Source: Oasisia sp. SBJ-2009 (lineage: Eukaryota; Annelida; Polychaeta; Sabellida; Siboglinidae). Taken from it: DNA of 64,000 nt. The stretch covers positions 20,820,213 to 20,884,212 of the forward strand of contig OZ024861.1 in NCBI GenBank assembly GCA_964017155.1, given 5' to 3'. A program made the position numbers and the translations under genes. Below the pieces are notes generated by a model. That model made no database searches. It was not told where the DNA came from and saw only the letters and a program-made list of their open reading frames with translations. Positions 52,401 through 64,000 of the stretch are shown here, one piece after another; the first letter of the stretch is position 1; each line of letters begins with the position of its first letter.

Positions 52401-53818
52401 ACCACTCGTACTTACCGTATCCATCCAACCATTCCTACTTAACGCATCTATCCAACCACCTTACTAAGCGCACTGATCCAACCACCCCTATTTAATGTAT
52501 TCATCCAATCTCCCCTACTTAATGCATCCATCCAGTCACCTCTACTTAACACATACATCCAACCACCCCTACATAACACATCCATCCAACAACCCCTACT
52601 TAACGCATCCATCCAACCGTCCCTAATTATCGTATCAATCCAACCACTCCTACCTAATGTATCCATTCAATTCCCCCTTCTTAACGTATAAATCCAACCA
52701 CTCCTGCTTAATGCATCCATCCAATCTCCCCTACTCAACGCTTCCATCCAAACACCCCTACTTAACGTATTCATCCAACTACCCCTACTTAATGCATCCA
52801 TCCAATCACCTGTACTTAATACATCCATCCAACCACCCCTACTTTACGCACCCATCCAACCTCCCCTACATATCGAATCCATCCAACTTCCCCTACTTCA
52901 CCTCAACTTAATGCATCCATTGAACCACCCCTACTTAACGCATCCATCCATTCATCTCTACTTAAAGCACCCAACAACCATCCCTACATAACACATCCAT
53001 TCAACCACCACTACATAACGCATCCATCCAACCACCCCTACATAACGCATCCATTCGAACAAACCTACTTAACGCATCCATCCAAGCACCCCTATTTATC
53101 CAATCCATTCAACCACCCGTACTTAACTCATCCATCCAATCAACCCTACGTAACGCATCCATCCAACCACTCCTACTTAACGCATCCATCCCAACACTCC
53201 AACTTACCGTATCCATCCAACCATTCCTACTCAACGCATCTATCCAACCACCTTACTAAGCGCACTGATCCAACCACCCCTATTTAATTTAACCATCCAA
53301 TCACCCCTACTTAACACATCCATCCAACCACCCCTACTTAACGCATCCAACCAACCACCCCTACTTAACGCATCCATCCAACCACCCCTAGTTAACGTAT
53401 CAATCCAACCACTCCTACCTAATGCATCCATCCAATCACCCCTACTTAACGCATCCATCCAACCAACCCTACTTAGCGCATCCATCCAACCACCCCTATT
53501 TAACGCATCCATCCATCCACACCATTTAACGTGTCCACCCAACTACCCCTACTTAATGCATCCATCCAATCACCTCTACTTAATACATCCATCCAACCAC
53601 CCCTATTTTACGCATCCATCCAACCACCCCTGCATAACGCATCCATCCAACCTCCCCTACTTAATGCTTCCATCCATTCACCTCAAATTAATGCATCCAT
53701 CCAACCACCCCTACGTAACGCATCCATCAATTCACCTCTACTTAGTGCATCGAACAACCACCCCTACATAACGCATCCATTCAACCACCACTACATAACG
53801 CATCCATCCAACCACCCC
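49451..53818 (-). repeat. 27-bp minisatellite, reverse orientation, right part
   Basis: Continuation of the C-rich-on-+ minisatellite. A recurrent off-register block, CATCCAACAACCACCCC or CATCCAACATCCACCCC, is seen near 50230, 51715, 52200, 52970 and 53748. It is the reverse complement of the TTGTTGGATGC block in the forward domain. Partial repeats are visible, for example 50100-50300 resembling 52080-52290. The array stops at 53818 after CCAACCACCCC, followed by AAAAAACTCTCCCACACCC. Confidence 0.92.
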
Positions 53819-53884
53819 AAAAAACTCTCCCACACCCACACACCCACATACGCGCAAACACACACAGACACGTACACGTTCACA

Positions 53885-53952
<68 letters not shown>

Positions 53953-55094
53953 ACACGCGCAAGACCCATCACACATGCACCCACACACATACACACACAC
54001 GCAACCACACACATGCACCCACCCACACACGCACACACATGACATACACGCACCCCCACACACACCCACCGACACTCACACGCACCTTCACATGCAACCA
54101 TACACATACACATGCACCCACACACACGCACCCACACGGACGCACCCACACACGCACACACACGCGCCAACACACGCACACACACACATACAGCCACTCT
54201 AACACCGCCCACCCATCCACACAAACACACACAGTCACACACACACACACACACACGTACACGCACATGCACACATTCGCCCACATACGAATCCACACAC
54301 GTACCCACACAGGCACCAACACAAACACACACCCACGCACTCACTCACACTCAACCTCACACACACGCACGCGCGCCAACACACGCACCCACACACATGT
54401 ACACACGACACACACATGTACCCAAACACGCACCTACACACGCACACACACATGCACACATGTGCGCCAACACACGCACAAATACACACACATGCAGAAC
54501 TCACGCACTCTCACACACGCACCCACACATACACCCAAACGCGCAACCACACAAACACACAAAGGCGCCAGCACAAGCACACAAACACACACACACCCAC
54601 TCACATAGACACGCTCCCACACACGCACCAACACAAGCACACACGCTCCCAGACCCACACACCTGCCCACACCCACACACACACCAACACCCACGCACAG
54701 GCACCCTCACACGCGCACACACATACACCCAGACACACACACTCACCACACACGCATCCACACACATGCGCCCACACATACACACATACACACACCCACA
54801 CAGTCACACCAACACACGAATTCACACACGCACATACACACACGCGCACCGAAACTCGCACACACACACATGAACCATACACACGTACCCACACACACGG
54901 ACACGCACACGCGAATCCACACACGCACCCACACATGCAACCACACACTCGCACCAACACACGCACCCACACACGCCAACACACGAACACACACACGCAG
55001 GCAATCACTTGCACACACGCAAAAACACACAGACACGCACCCACACACACGCACACGCACACGCACACGCACACGCACGCACACACACGCGCGC
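53819..55094 (+). repeat. C/A-rich macrosatellite domain, third block
   Basis: Same landmark set as the first domain, in the same + orientation. The CCACCGACACTCACACGC landmark is near 54067, the CACTCTAACACC landmark near 54195 and the ACACATTCGCCCACA landmark near 54271. 55035-55085 is a short CACGCA-rich run. No gene is seen. Confidence 0.87.
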
Positions 55095-55342
55095 CGTGTG
55101 TGTCTGTGTGTGTATGTGTGCATGTTGGTGCGTGTGTGGGTACTTGTGTGTGGGTACGTGTGAGTGCGGGTACGTGTTTGTGCGAGTGCATGTGTGTGAG
55201 TGCGTGTGTTGGTGCGTGTGTAGGTGACAGTGTGGATTTGTGTGTGTGCGTGAGTGTGCGTGCGTGCGTGTATGGACACATGTATGTGTGCGTGCGTGCG
55301 TGTGTGTGCCTGATTGCGTGGGTGCGTGCGTAAGTGCGGTGC

Positions 55343-55381
<39 letters not shown>

Positions 55382-55462
55382 TGGATTCGTGTGTGGGTGT
55401 TTGTGTGTGTGTGCGTGTGTGTGTGGGCGCATGTATGTTAAGGTGCGTGCGTGTGTGTGTGT
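55095..55462 (-). repeat. Short inverted (G/T-rich) macrosatellite segment
   Basis: The strand composition flips at a perfect palindrome (9-nt arms 55081-55089 and 55095-55103, loop CGCGC) and flips back at GTGCAC (55461-55466). Read on the minus strand, 55121-55300 matches 60580-60760 and 59190-59370 of the + strand. Confidence 0.85.
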
Positions 55463-56235
<773 letters not shown>

Positions 56236-57205
56236 ACTCGCGCTGACCACTTCACATTTGCGTCTGACCTGAACAAACTTCCCTCATGGGCAAAGACATG
56301 GCAGATGGATTTTAATGTGTCAAAGTGTGCCGTCTTATCGGTTACTACCAAGAGGAACATATCAACCTATAGCTACTTCATGGGGAGCCAACAAATACCA
56401 GGGACTGACAACCAGGACTACCTGGGGGTTACCATCAACACAAAATTATCGTGGCAACCACTTATCAACAAAGTGCAGAACAAAGCCAGCAAGACACTTG
56501 GCTTACTCAAAAGAACACTGCATGCGGCGCCACCGAAAGTGAGACAAACAGCATACGAGGTACTCGTGCGACCAACACTCGAGTTTGCCACATGCGCCTG
56601 TGCACCTCACACAAAGACAGGCATTCAGACAATAGACCGCGTACAAAGATCCGCTGTGCGGTTAGTCACCCGTGATTACCGCAGAACGTCAAGTGTCAGT
56701 GATATGTTCACTAACCTGATATGGAACTCCTTGTACACACGAAAGAGGATATGAGATGCAACTATGTTTTTTTAAATTCACCACGGATTAATGCATATCA
56801 GCTTGCCCGTCATCATCGCCACAGCAGATGCGCGCACCAGACGCCAACACAAGCACAAACTACGAACACTACCTGCCACTTGCACCCCCTACCAGCAGTC
56901 ATTCTACGTACGCTGTATTCCACTGTTGAAAGCACTTACCGAGGAAGCTGTCACCGCATCTACCACAGAAGTATTCCAGAGAGCCGCCATCCCAGTTATT
57001 CAGACATTGACATTATAATATATTGCTTTAGTGTTAATCATGGACTGCCTGATTTGTTAATGTACTCTTAATTTTATTGATCTATTTATTCTAATATTTT
57101 ATTAACTTATTATTTTAACATATTTATTATATTTATCTTATTAATTGAATCATCGTTTTAATGTACAGTTAACTGGATTCATCTATTGTCATATTTATTT
57201 TGAAT
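56236..57205 (+). mobile_element. CR1/L2/Jockey-like non-LTR retrotransposon fragment
   Basis: A non-repetitive island in the CA array. It contains the last third of an RT open reading frame (from just after where the FADD/YADD motif would be) and about 185 bp of very A/T-rich 3' untranslated sequence (57019-57205). It is 5' truncated. At the 3' side the CA array resumes at GAATCCATACACGCACCG, in the middle of a landmark word. The last coding stretch and 3' UTR (56938-57195) recur at 62704-62961. Confidence 0.85.
56246..57018 (+). pseudogene. RT C-terminal region pseudogene (CR1/L2/Jockey-like)
   Basis: One frame carries the family signature from end to end: DLNKLPSWAKTWQMDFNVSK, CAVLSVT, DYLGVTI, NKASKTLGLLKRTL, VRPTLEFA, VQRSAVRLVTRDYRRTSSVS, then TRRQHKHKLRTLPATC, YQQSFYVRCIPLL and TTEVFQRAAIPVI before TAA at 57016. 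Two in-frame stops interrupt it: TGA at 56752-56754 and TAA at 56773-56775, both where a LYKI/HGL-type segment is expected. No frameshift is needed. The catalytic palm (motifs A-C) is absent. An apparent longer ORF starting at 55765 joins CA-repeat codons to this region by chance. The residues after the stops are still well conserved, so the decay is moderate. Confidence 0.87.
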
Positions 57206-57491
57206 CCATACACGCACCGACACATGCACCGAAATACGCACCCACACGCACACACACACGCGCAAAGCCACGCAAACATACACATATACACCAAACACGC
57301 ACCCACACACAGGCACTCACACACGCACCCACACACGCACACACACGCGCAAAGACCCGGACACATACACATATGCACCACACACGCACCCACATGCACG
57401 TTCGCCCACAGACACATACACACACAGACACGCACGCACCCATTTACTCGCACCCACACACGAACCCACACATGCACCGACACACACACCG

Positions 57492-57522
<31 letters not shown>

Positions 57523-58096
57523 CACGCACCCACACACGCGCAAACACACACACACATACACGTGCACCACACACGCACACTCCCACACACGCAAGCACCA
57601 ACACACACGCGCCCATACATATACACACAGGCACCATAACACACACACACATACGCCAACACACGCACACACACACGCACCCACATACACACGAACCGAC
57701 TCTCACACGAAAACACACACCCACGAACATACGCACCCACACACACAGGCGCCAACCCACGCACACACGCACGAATCCCCGCATGCACCCACACATGCAA
57801 CCAAGCACACGCACCCACACACAGGGCAACACACGCACCCACACGCTAACACACACATGCACACACGCAAACACACACACACGCACCTACAGGCACCCAC
57901 ACACGCGCAATCACACGCACACATCCACACACATGCGCCCACACACCTGAACACATAAACACGCACCCACACACACACACCCATACATTACTCCACACAC
58001 ACTCACCATCACACGCACCGACACAAGCACACACACTCATGCACCAACACAGACATCCACACACGCACGCATGCAACCACACACACGCGCCCACAC

Positions 58097-58135
<39 letters not shown>
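57206..58135 (+). repeat. C/A-rich macrosatellite, with (TACACA)n at the right end
   Basis: Ordinary degenerate array with the usual landmarks (GCGCAAAGACCCGG near 57348, CACGTGCACCACAC near 57560). It ends in about seven TACACA units (58098-58140) abutting the next island. No gene is seen. Confidence 0.85.
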
Positions 58136-58139
<4 letters not shown>

Positions 58140-58288
58140 TAATAATAATAATAATTCTTTTGCGCCAATATCCTCGAAAATCAAGCTCAGTGGCGCGACA
58201 AAACCAGGGGATTAATCAATCTCATAATCGAAAGCAATGCGTGAGTCGTCAACGGATGGATGAAGAAGCTAGGAGGCTAAGGAGGACA
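58136..58288 (-). mobile_element. Small reverse-oriented retroelement tail with (ATT)n
   Basis: About 150 bp of non-array sequence. Read on the minus strand it ends in GAGGATATTGGCGCAAAAG followed by about five ATT units. This resembles the GGCGC-plus-(ATT)n tails of many LINE and SINE families. A GCGCCA/TGGCGC inverted pair lies at 58162-58167 and 58191-58196. No coding region is recognised. Identification as a retroelement end is inference from tail structure; it could also be a remnant of unrelated unique DNA. Confidence 0.5.
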
Positions 58289-58601
58289 CACACCCTCACA
58301 CACGCACCCACACAAACGCACCCAACCACACACGTACCCCCACACGCACACACAAGCGCCAACGCACGCACACACACACGCACCCACCCACACACACACA
58401 CACCCACACACACACGCACCCACAGACAGGCACCCACCCACACACTCACCCACACACAAACACACGCGCCAGCACAAGCACACACACACACTCATGCACC
58501 TACACAGGCACCAACGGACGCACATACACGCAGACATTGAGACGCAAATGCACCACATACGCACTCACACCCACGCACCCAGACACACACACACCCACAA
58601 A

Positions 58602-58650
<49 letters not shown>

Positions 58651-58668
58651 ACACATGCACCACACAAG

Positions 58669-58713
<45 letters not shown>

Positions 58714-58907
58714 ACACGCACCCACACACAAGCACCCACACACACGCACCCACAGACAGGCACCCACCCACACACTCACCCACACACAAACACACGCGCC
58801 AGCACAAACACATACACACACGCACCTACGCAGGCACCAACAGACGCACAAACACGCAGACATACAGACGCAAATGCACAACATACGCACTCACACCCAC
58901 GCACCCA

Positions 58908-58947
<40 letters not shown>

Positions 58948-60098
58948 TGCGCACACACACGCACACATACAAACACGCACCACACAAGCACCCACACACA
59001 CACGCACCCACAGACGCACGCTCACACACACGAGTGAAAACACACGCCCCTATACAAACACGCACACACACACGAATCCACACACACACACGCACCCACA
59101 CACGAATCCAAAAACGCACACACACGTACGCACCGCACTTACACACGCACCCACGCACTCACTCACACACACGCACGCACCCACACATACATGTGCCCAC
59201 ACACGCACGCACACTCACGCACCCACACACAAATCCACACAAGCACCCACACACGCATCAACACACGCACTCGCACATACACGCACCCGCAGTCACACGT
59301 ACCCACACACAAGCACCCACACACGCACCAACATACTCACATACGCGACAACACGCGCCCACACACACATACACACACAGATACACACGCACCCACATAC
59401 ACCCACACACACACAAATCCACACACGCACCGACAGACACACCGACTCACGCACACACAAACATGCACCCACTTAAACGCTCCCACACACACGCACCCAC
59501 ACATTCACAAACACACACACGCACCCACAAACACACACACGCACACACACACACACACGTACCCACCCACACATATATGTACCCACACACGCACGCACAC
59601 ACACCCACCCACACAAAAATCCACACCGGCTCCCACACACGCACCAACACACGCAGTCACACACACGCACCCACATACACGCACCCAGACATGCACCCAC
59701 ATACGCCCTCACACGCTCCAACCCACGCACATACACGCACCCACACACGCATAGACACGCGACAACACACGAACACAACACACACACATGCATACTCCAC
59801 AGTCGCACCCACAAACACGCACCCAAGCACGCACCACCACACGAATCCACACTCGCACCCACACAAGCACCGACACACGGACACGCGCCCACACATGCAT
59901 ACATACACATAAGCACAACACACGCTCTCGCACGCACCCACACACACATGCGACCACACGCACAAACACACGCACCCACACACACGCAACACACACGAAT
60001 CCACACACGCACCCACACACGCACCCACACATGCACCCACACACAGGCATCCACAGACGCACACAGACGCGCCAACACACGCATACCACAGGCAGACG
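58289..60098 (+). repeat. C/A-rich macrosatellite with a 330-bp tandem duplication
   Basis: The word CACAGACAGGCACCCACCC occurs at 58421 and 58751 with matching flanks, giving a tandem pair with 330-bp offset (about 58411-58600 and 58741-58925). CA runs lie at 58610-58645 and 58670-58705. 59128-59400 is a direct copy of 60521-60760. No gene is seen. Confidence 0.85.
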
Positions 60099-60433
60099 CA
60101 TGGGTGTGGGTGTGTTAGTGTGCGTGTATGGGTCCGTGTGTGGATACGTGTGTGTATGTGTGTGGGCGCATATGTGTGGGTGCTTGCGTGTGTATGACTC
60201 CGCGTGTGGTTCATGTGTGCGTGTGTGTGTGTGTGTGTGTAGGTGTACGTGTGTTGGCTCGTGTTTCTGCGTGTGTGGGTGGGGTGTGTGGGTGCGTTTG
60301 TGCTAGCGCTCACACACATGCGCGCGCGCGTGTGTGTGTGTGTGTGTGTCGGTACGTGCGAGTGTGGGTGCGTTTGTGTGTGTGTGGGTGCGTGTGTGTG
60401 TACGTGAAGTGGCCCATGTGTGGGCGAATGTGG
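60099..60433 (-). repeat. Second short inverted (G/T-rich) segment
   Basis: G/T-rich on +. Its right end, GGGCGAATGTGGGTGCAC, is the exact reverse complement of the sequence at 55461-55478. With its flank it is an inverted copy of 55314-55860. Confidence 0.85.
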
Positions 60434-61849
60434 GTGCACACACACACGCACGCACCTTCACATACATGCGCCCACACACGCACGCACACACACACACGAA
60501 TCCAAACACGCACACACACACGTACGCACCGCACTTACGCACGCACCCAAGCACTCAGGCACACACACACACACGCACCCACACATACATGTGCCCACAC
60601 ACGCACGCACACTCACGCACCCACACACAAATCCACGCAGGCACCCACACACGCACCAACACACGCACTCACACACATGCACTCGCACATACACGCACCC
60701 GCACTCACACGTACCACACACAAGCACCCACACACGCACCAACATCCACACATACACACACAGACACACACGCACCCACATACACCCCCACACACAAATC
60801 CACAAACATGCACCCACCTAAACGCTCCCACACACACGTGCCCACACACACATACACACACCGACACACAAGCACCCAGATACACCCACACACACACACA
60901 CACAAATCTACACATGCACCGACACACACACAAACAAACACACACACCACACACACATGCACCCACACCCACACACACGCACACACACCGACTCACGCAC
61001 ACACAAACATGCACCCACCTTTACGCTCCCACACACACGCACCCACACACTCGCAAACACACACACACATACACACACACCAAACAAGCACACAAACAAA
61101 CATACGCACCACACACACACACGCATCCACCACAAAAATGCACACACACACGCACGCACCCACACATATATGTACCCACACACGCACGCACACACACCCA
61201 CCCACACACAAATCAACAACGTCACCCACAACCACCCAAACATACGCACTCACACACACGCACCCACATACACGCACCCAGACATGCACCCACATACGCC
61301 CACACACGCTCCAACCCACGCACACACACGCACCCACACACGCACACACACGCGACAACACACGACCACATACACACACACGCTCCACACACGCATCCAC
61401 AGACGCACGCACCCTCAGACACGCGCACACACTTACACACACACCCACACAGACGTACCCACACAAATGTACCAAACGACACATGCACCCACACACGCAC
61501 ACACACGCGCCAAAACACACGCACACGCACCCACACTCACCCACACCCACTTACGGGCCCACATACACACACGCGCACAAGCACTCACACACATACACAC
61601 GCACCGTCACACGAAACCACACACGCACACATACACACACGCGCCACACAAACAAGGAAGCACCAACACAGATATGTGCCCACATACGCACGCACACACA
61701 CACTCACACATGAATCCACACATACACCCACACACGCACCAACATACGCTCTCACACACATGCACCCACACACACGCACCCACACACACGCAACCACACA
61801 CGCATCCATACTCGAGCACACACGCCCCAAAACACGCACACACACTCTC

Positions 61850-61906
<57 letters not shown>

Positions 61907-62502
61907 TGCATACATACATACATACATACATACATACATACATACACACACATACGAATCCACACATGCATCCACACACGCACCGACACACGAACACACA
62001 CATGCACTCACACACACGCACCCACACACAGGCACCAACACATGCAAACACAGGCGCCATCTCACGCCCACACACATTCACGCACACAAAAACACACACA
62101 CATACATGCACCCACTCACACCTACCAACATACACACATGCGCCCACACACGCACACACTCGCACACACACGCACCCACACACTCGCATCGACACACGAA
62201 TCCACACACGCACCCACACACGCACCCACAGACGCACACACACGTGCACCCACACACACGCATCCACTCACACTCACCCACACACTCACACAAACGAGCC
62301 AATACAAGCACACACACACCCGCGTATCCACATACGCACCGACACACGCACCGACACACGCACACGCACACGCACCCACACACACACGGACCCACACACA
62401 CACCTTCACACGCACCCACACACCCACCAACCCACGCACCCACACAAACACACGCGCCAGCACAAGCACACACAAACACACGCACGTACACACGCACCCT
62501 CA

Positions 62503-62552
<50 letters not shown>

Positions 62553-62703
62553 CACATCAATCACACGCACCCACATACAAACATGCGCCTAAACACGCAT
62601 ACATACACAAACGCACCCACACACACACGCAACTACACACGCACCCACACACGCACACACACGCGGCAACACACGAACACATACACACACATGCTCCACA
62701 CTG
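60434..62703 (+). repeat. C/A-rich macrosatellite with a (CATA)n run
   Basis: Ordinary array with the ACGCTCCCACACACAC landmark near 60825 and 61025. A (CATA)n run of about 11 units sits at 61901-61944, after a CA run (61866-61900). A second CA run lies at 62510-62549. No gene is seen. Confidence 0.85.
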
Positions 62704-63062
62704 ACCGAGGAAGCTGTCACCGCATCTACCACAGAAGTATTCCAGAGAGCCGCCATCCCAGTTATTCAGACATTGACATTTTAATAGATTGTTTAAGTGT
62801 TAATCATGGACTGCCTGCTTTTTTAATGTACTATTAATTTTATTGATCTATTTATTCTAATATTTTATAAACTGATTATTTTGATGTATTTATTATATTT
62901 ATCTTATTAATGCATTCATCGTTTTAATGTACAGTTAACTGGACTGATCTATTGTCATATTAATGTTATTAACTTATTATTTTAGCGCACATTATTTTTA
63001 ACCACAACTGCAGGATAGTGAAATATCACTTTTAAGCAGTATAACACTTGAAGACTTCAAGA
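62704..63062 (+). mobile_element. 3' end of the same CR1-like element, second copy
   Basis: 62704-62961 aligns without gaps to 56938-57195, with roughly 18 mismatches by eye (about 93% identity). The first 70 or so bases, which are coding in the fuller copy, are identical; the changes sit in the 3' UTR. The copy extends about 100 bp further 3' (62962-63062), including an ACTGCAGGATAGTGAAATAT stretch not present at the first locus. It therefore may show more of the true 3' end. It is heavily 5' truncated and has no useful coding capacity. Confidence 0.85.
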
Positions 63063-63297
63063 CGCACCCACACACACACCCACATATACACGCGCCAGCA
63101 CAAGCAAACGCACACGCACGAACACACACGCACCCACAAACGCACACACACGCGACAACACACGCACACATATACATAGATACACCACGCACGCACCCAC
63201 ACACACACGCACCCACACACGAATCCACACAAGCACCCACACACGAACCCACACCCACGCACCTATAAACACACACCCCCACACCCGCCCACATATG

Positions 63298-63330
<33 letters not shown>

Positions 63331-64000
63331 ATCACAAACGCACCCAAGCAAACACGCACGCGTGTACCCACACGCATGGGCACACACGCAAACATACACA
63401 AACCCACGCACCCACACCCACACACGATTCCACACACGTACCCACACACGCACCCACACACACACACAGGCGCCAACACACGCAAACACACACACATACA
63501 GCAACACCCAAACACACACACATACAGCCACACAAACGCACCCACACACTCACACATACACACACATGCACAACACACACACCCCCCCCCCCACACACAC
63601 ACACACACGGAAGCACCCTCACAAACGCGCCACACACGCACCCACATACGCCCACACACGCGCCAACACACGCAAACACGCATCTACACAACAAACGCAC
63701 CCAATCTCACACGTACCAACACAGGCACCCACACACGCACCCACTTACGCCCGCACACGCACCCACATATACACTCGCGTGCGCGCCTCCACAAACACAC
63801 GCACACGCAACCACACACACGCACCCAACACACGCACCCACACGCGCGCCAACACACGCACACACACATACAGCCACACACACGCACCCACACAAGCACA
63901 CATACACACACATGCACAACACATGCACCCCCCCCCACACACACACCGAAATACCCTCACACACGCGGAACACACGCACCCACATAGGCGCACACACACG
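63063..64000 (+). repeat. C/A-rich macrosatellite to the window end
   Basis: Degenerate array with C-runs at about 63582-63592 and 63929-63936. Repeated words such as AACGCGCCACACACGC and ACACACGGAAGCACCCTCAC suggest partial internal duplication (63540-63700 resembling 63850-63990). No gene is seen. Confidence 0.85.

Noticed and set aside
17842..53818. CRISPR array
   Set aside because: The repeats are contiguous 27-bp units with no unique spacers, there are no cas genes, and the context is eukaryotic with retroelements.

Overview
The window is a repeat-dominated stretch of a eukaryotic, probably animal, genome. I see no intact protein-coding gene, no tRNA or rRNA gene, no CRISPR array and no bacterial-style operon. 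The only recognisable protein homology is two decayed non-LTR retrotransposon reverse transcriptase (RT) pieces, one RTE-like and one CR1/L2/Jockey-like. Both types are common in invertebrate and other metazoan genomes, and I cannot name the species. CpG is abundant throughout the CA-rich DNA, which argues against a genome with heavy, long-standing germline CpG methylation.

Layout. (1) 1-6350: degenerate C/A-rich macrosatellite on the + strand, including a tandem duplication of about 2.73 kb. (2) 6351-14715: the same class of sequence inverted (G/T-rich), with a 1.1 kb hexamer array (7200-8307), a near-perfect 1.92 kb tandem duplication (about 9300-13207) and the left arm of a 1.4 kb inverted repeat. 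(3) 14716-17841: C/A-rich again, holding the right arm of that inverted repeat and a second 1.2 kb hexamer array (16216-17402). (4) 17842-45985: about 28 kb of a 27-bp minisatellite in one orientation, organised into higher-order repeats of about 3.4-4.6 kb and interrupted once by a 174-bp insertion (38561-38734). (5) 45958-46020: a fold-back point where the minisatellite reverses strand. (6) 45993-53818: the same minisatellite on the opposite strand, split by a 5'-truncated RTE-like element (47827-49450) with a plausible target-site duplication. (7) 53819-64000: C/A-rich macrosatellite again, with two short inverted G/T-rich stretches, a CR1-like fragment (56236-57205), a second 3'-end copy of the same element (62704-63062) and a small reverse-oriented element tail (58136-58288).

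The many long open frames are by-products of the repeats. CA/TG dinucleotide patterns give His/Thr/Pro-rich or Cys/Val-rich frames. The 27-bp unit is a multiple of three, so it gives 9-residue periodic frames on both strands. Nothing suggests they are translated. What is of interest is structural: repeated strand reversals, sharp-edged hexamer variant blocks, long alternating purine-pyrimidine (Z-DNA-prone) tracts, higher-order minisatellite evolution, and dated insertions inside duplicated blocks. Because several blocks are nearly identical over kilobases, their copy number should be treated as provisional until checked against long reads.
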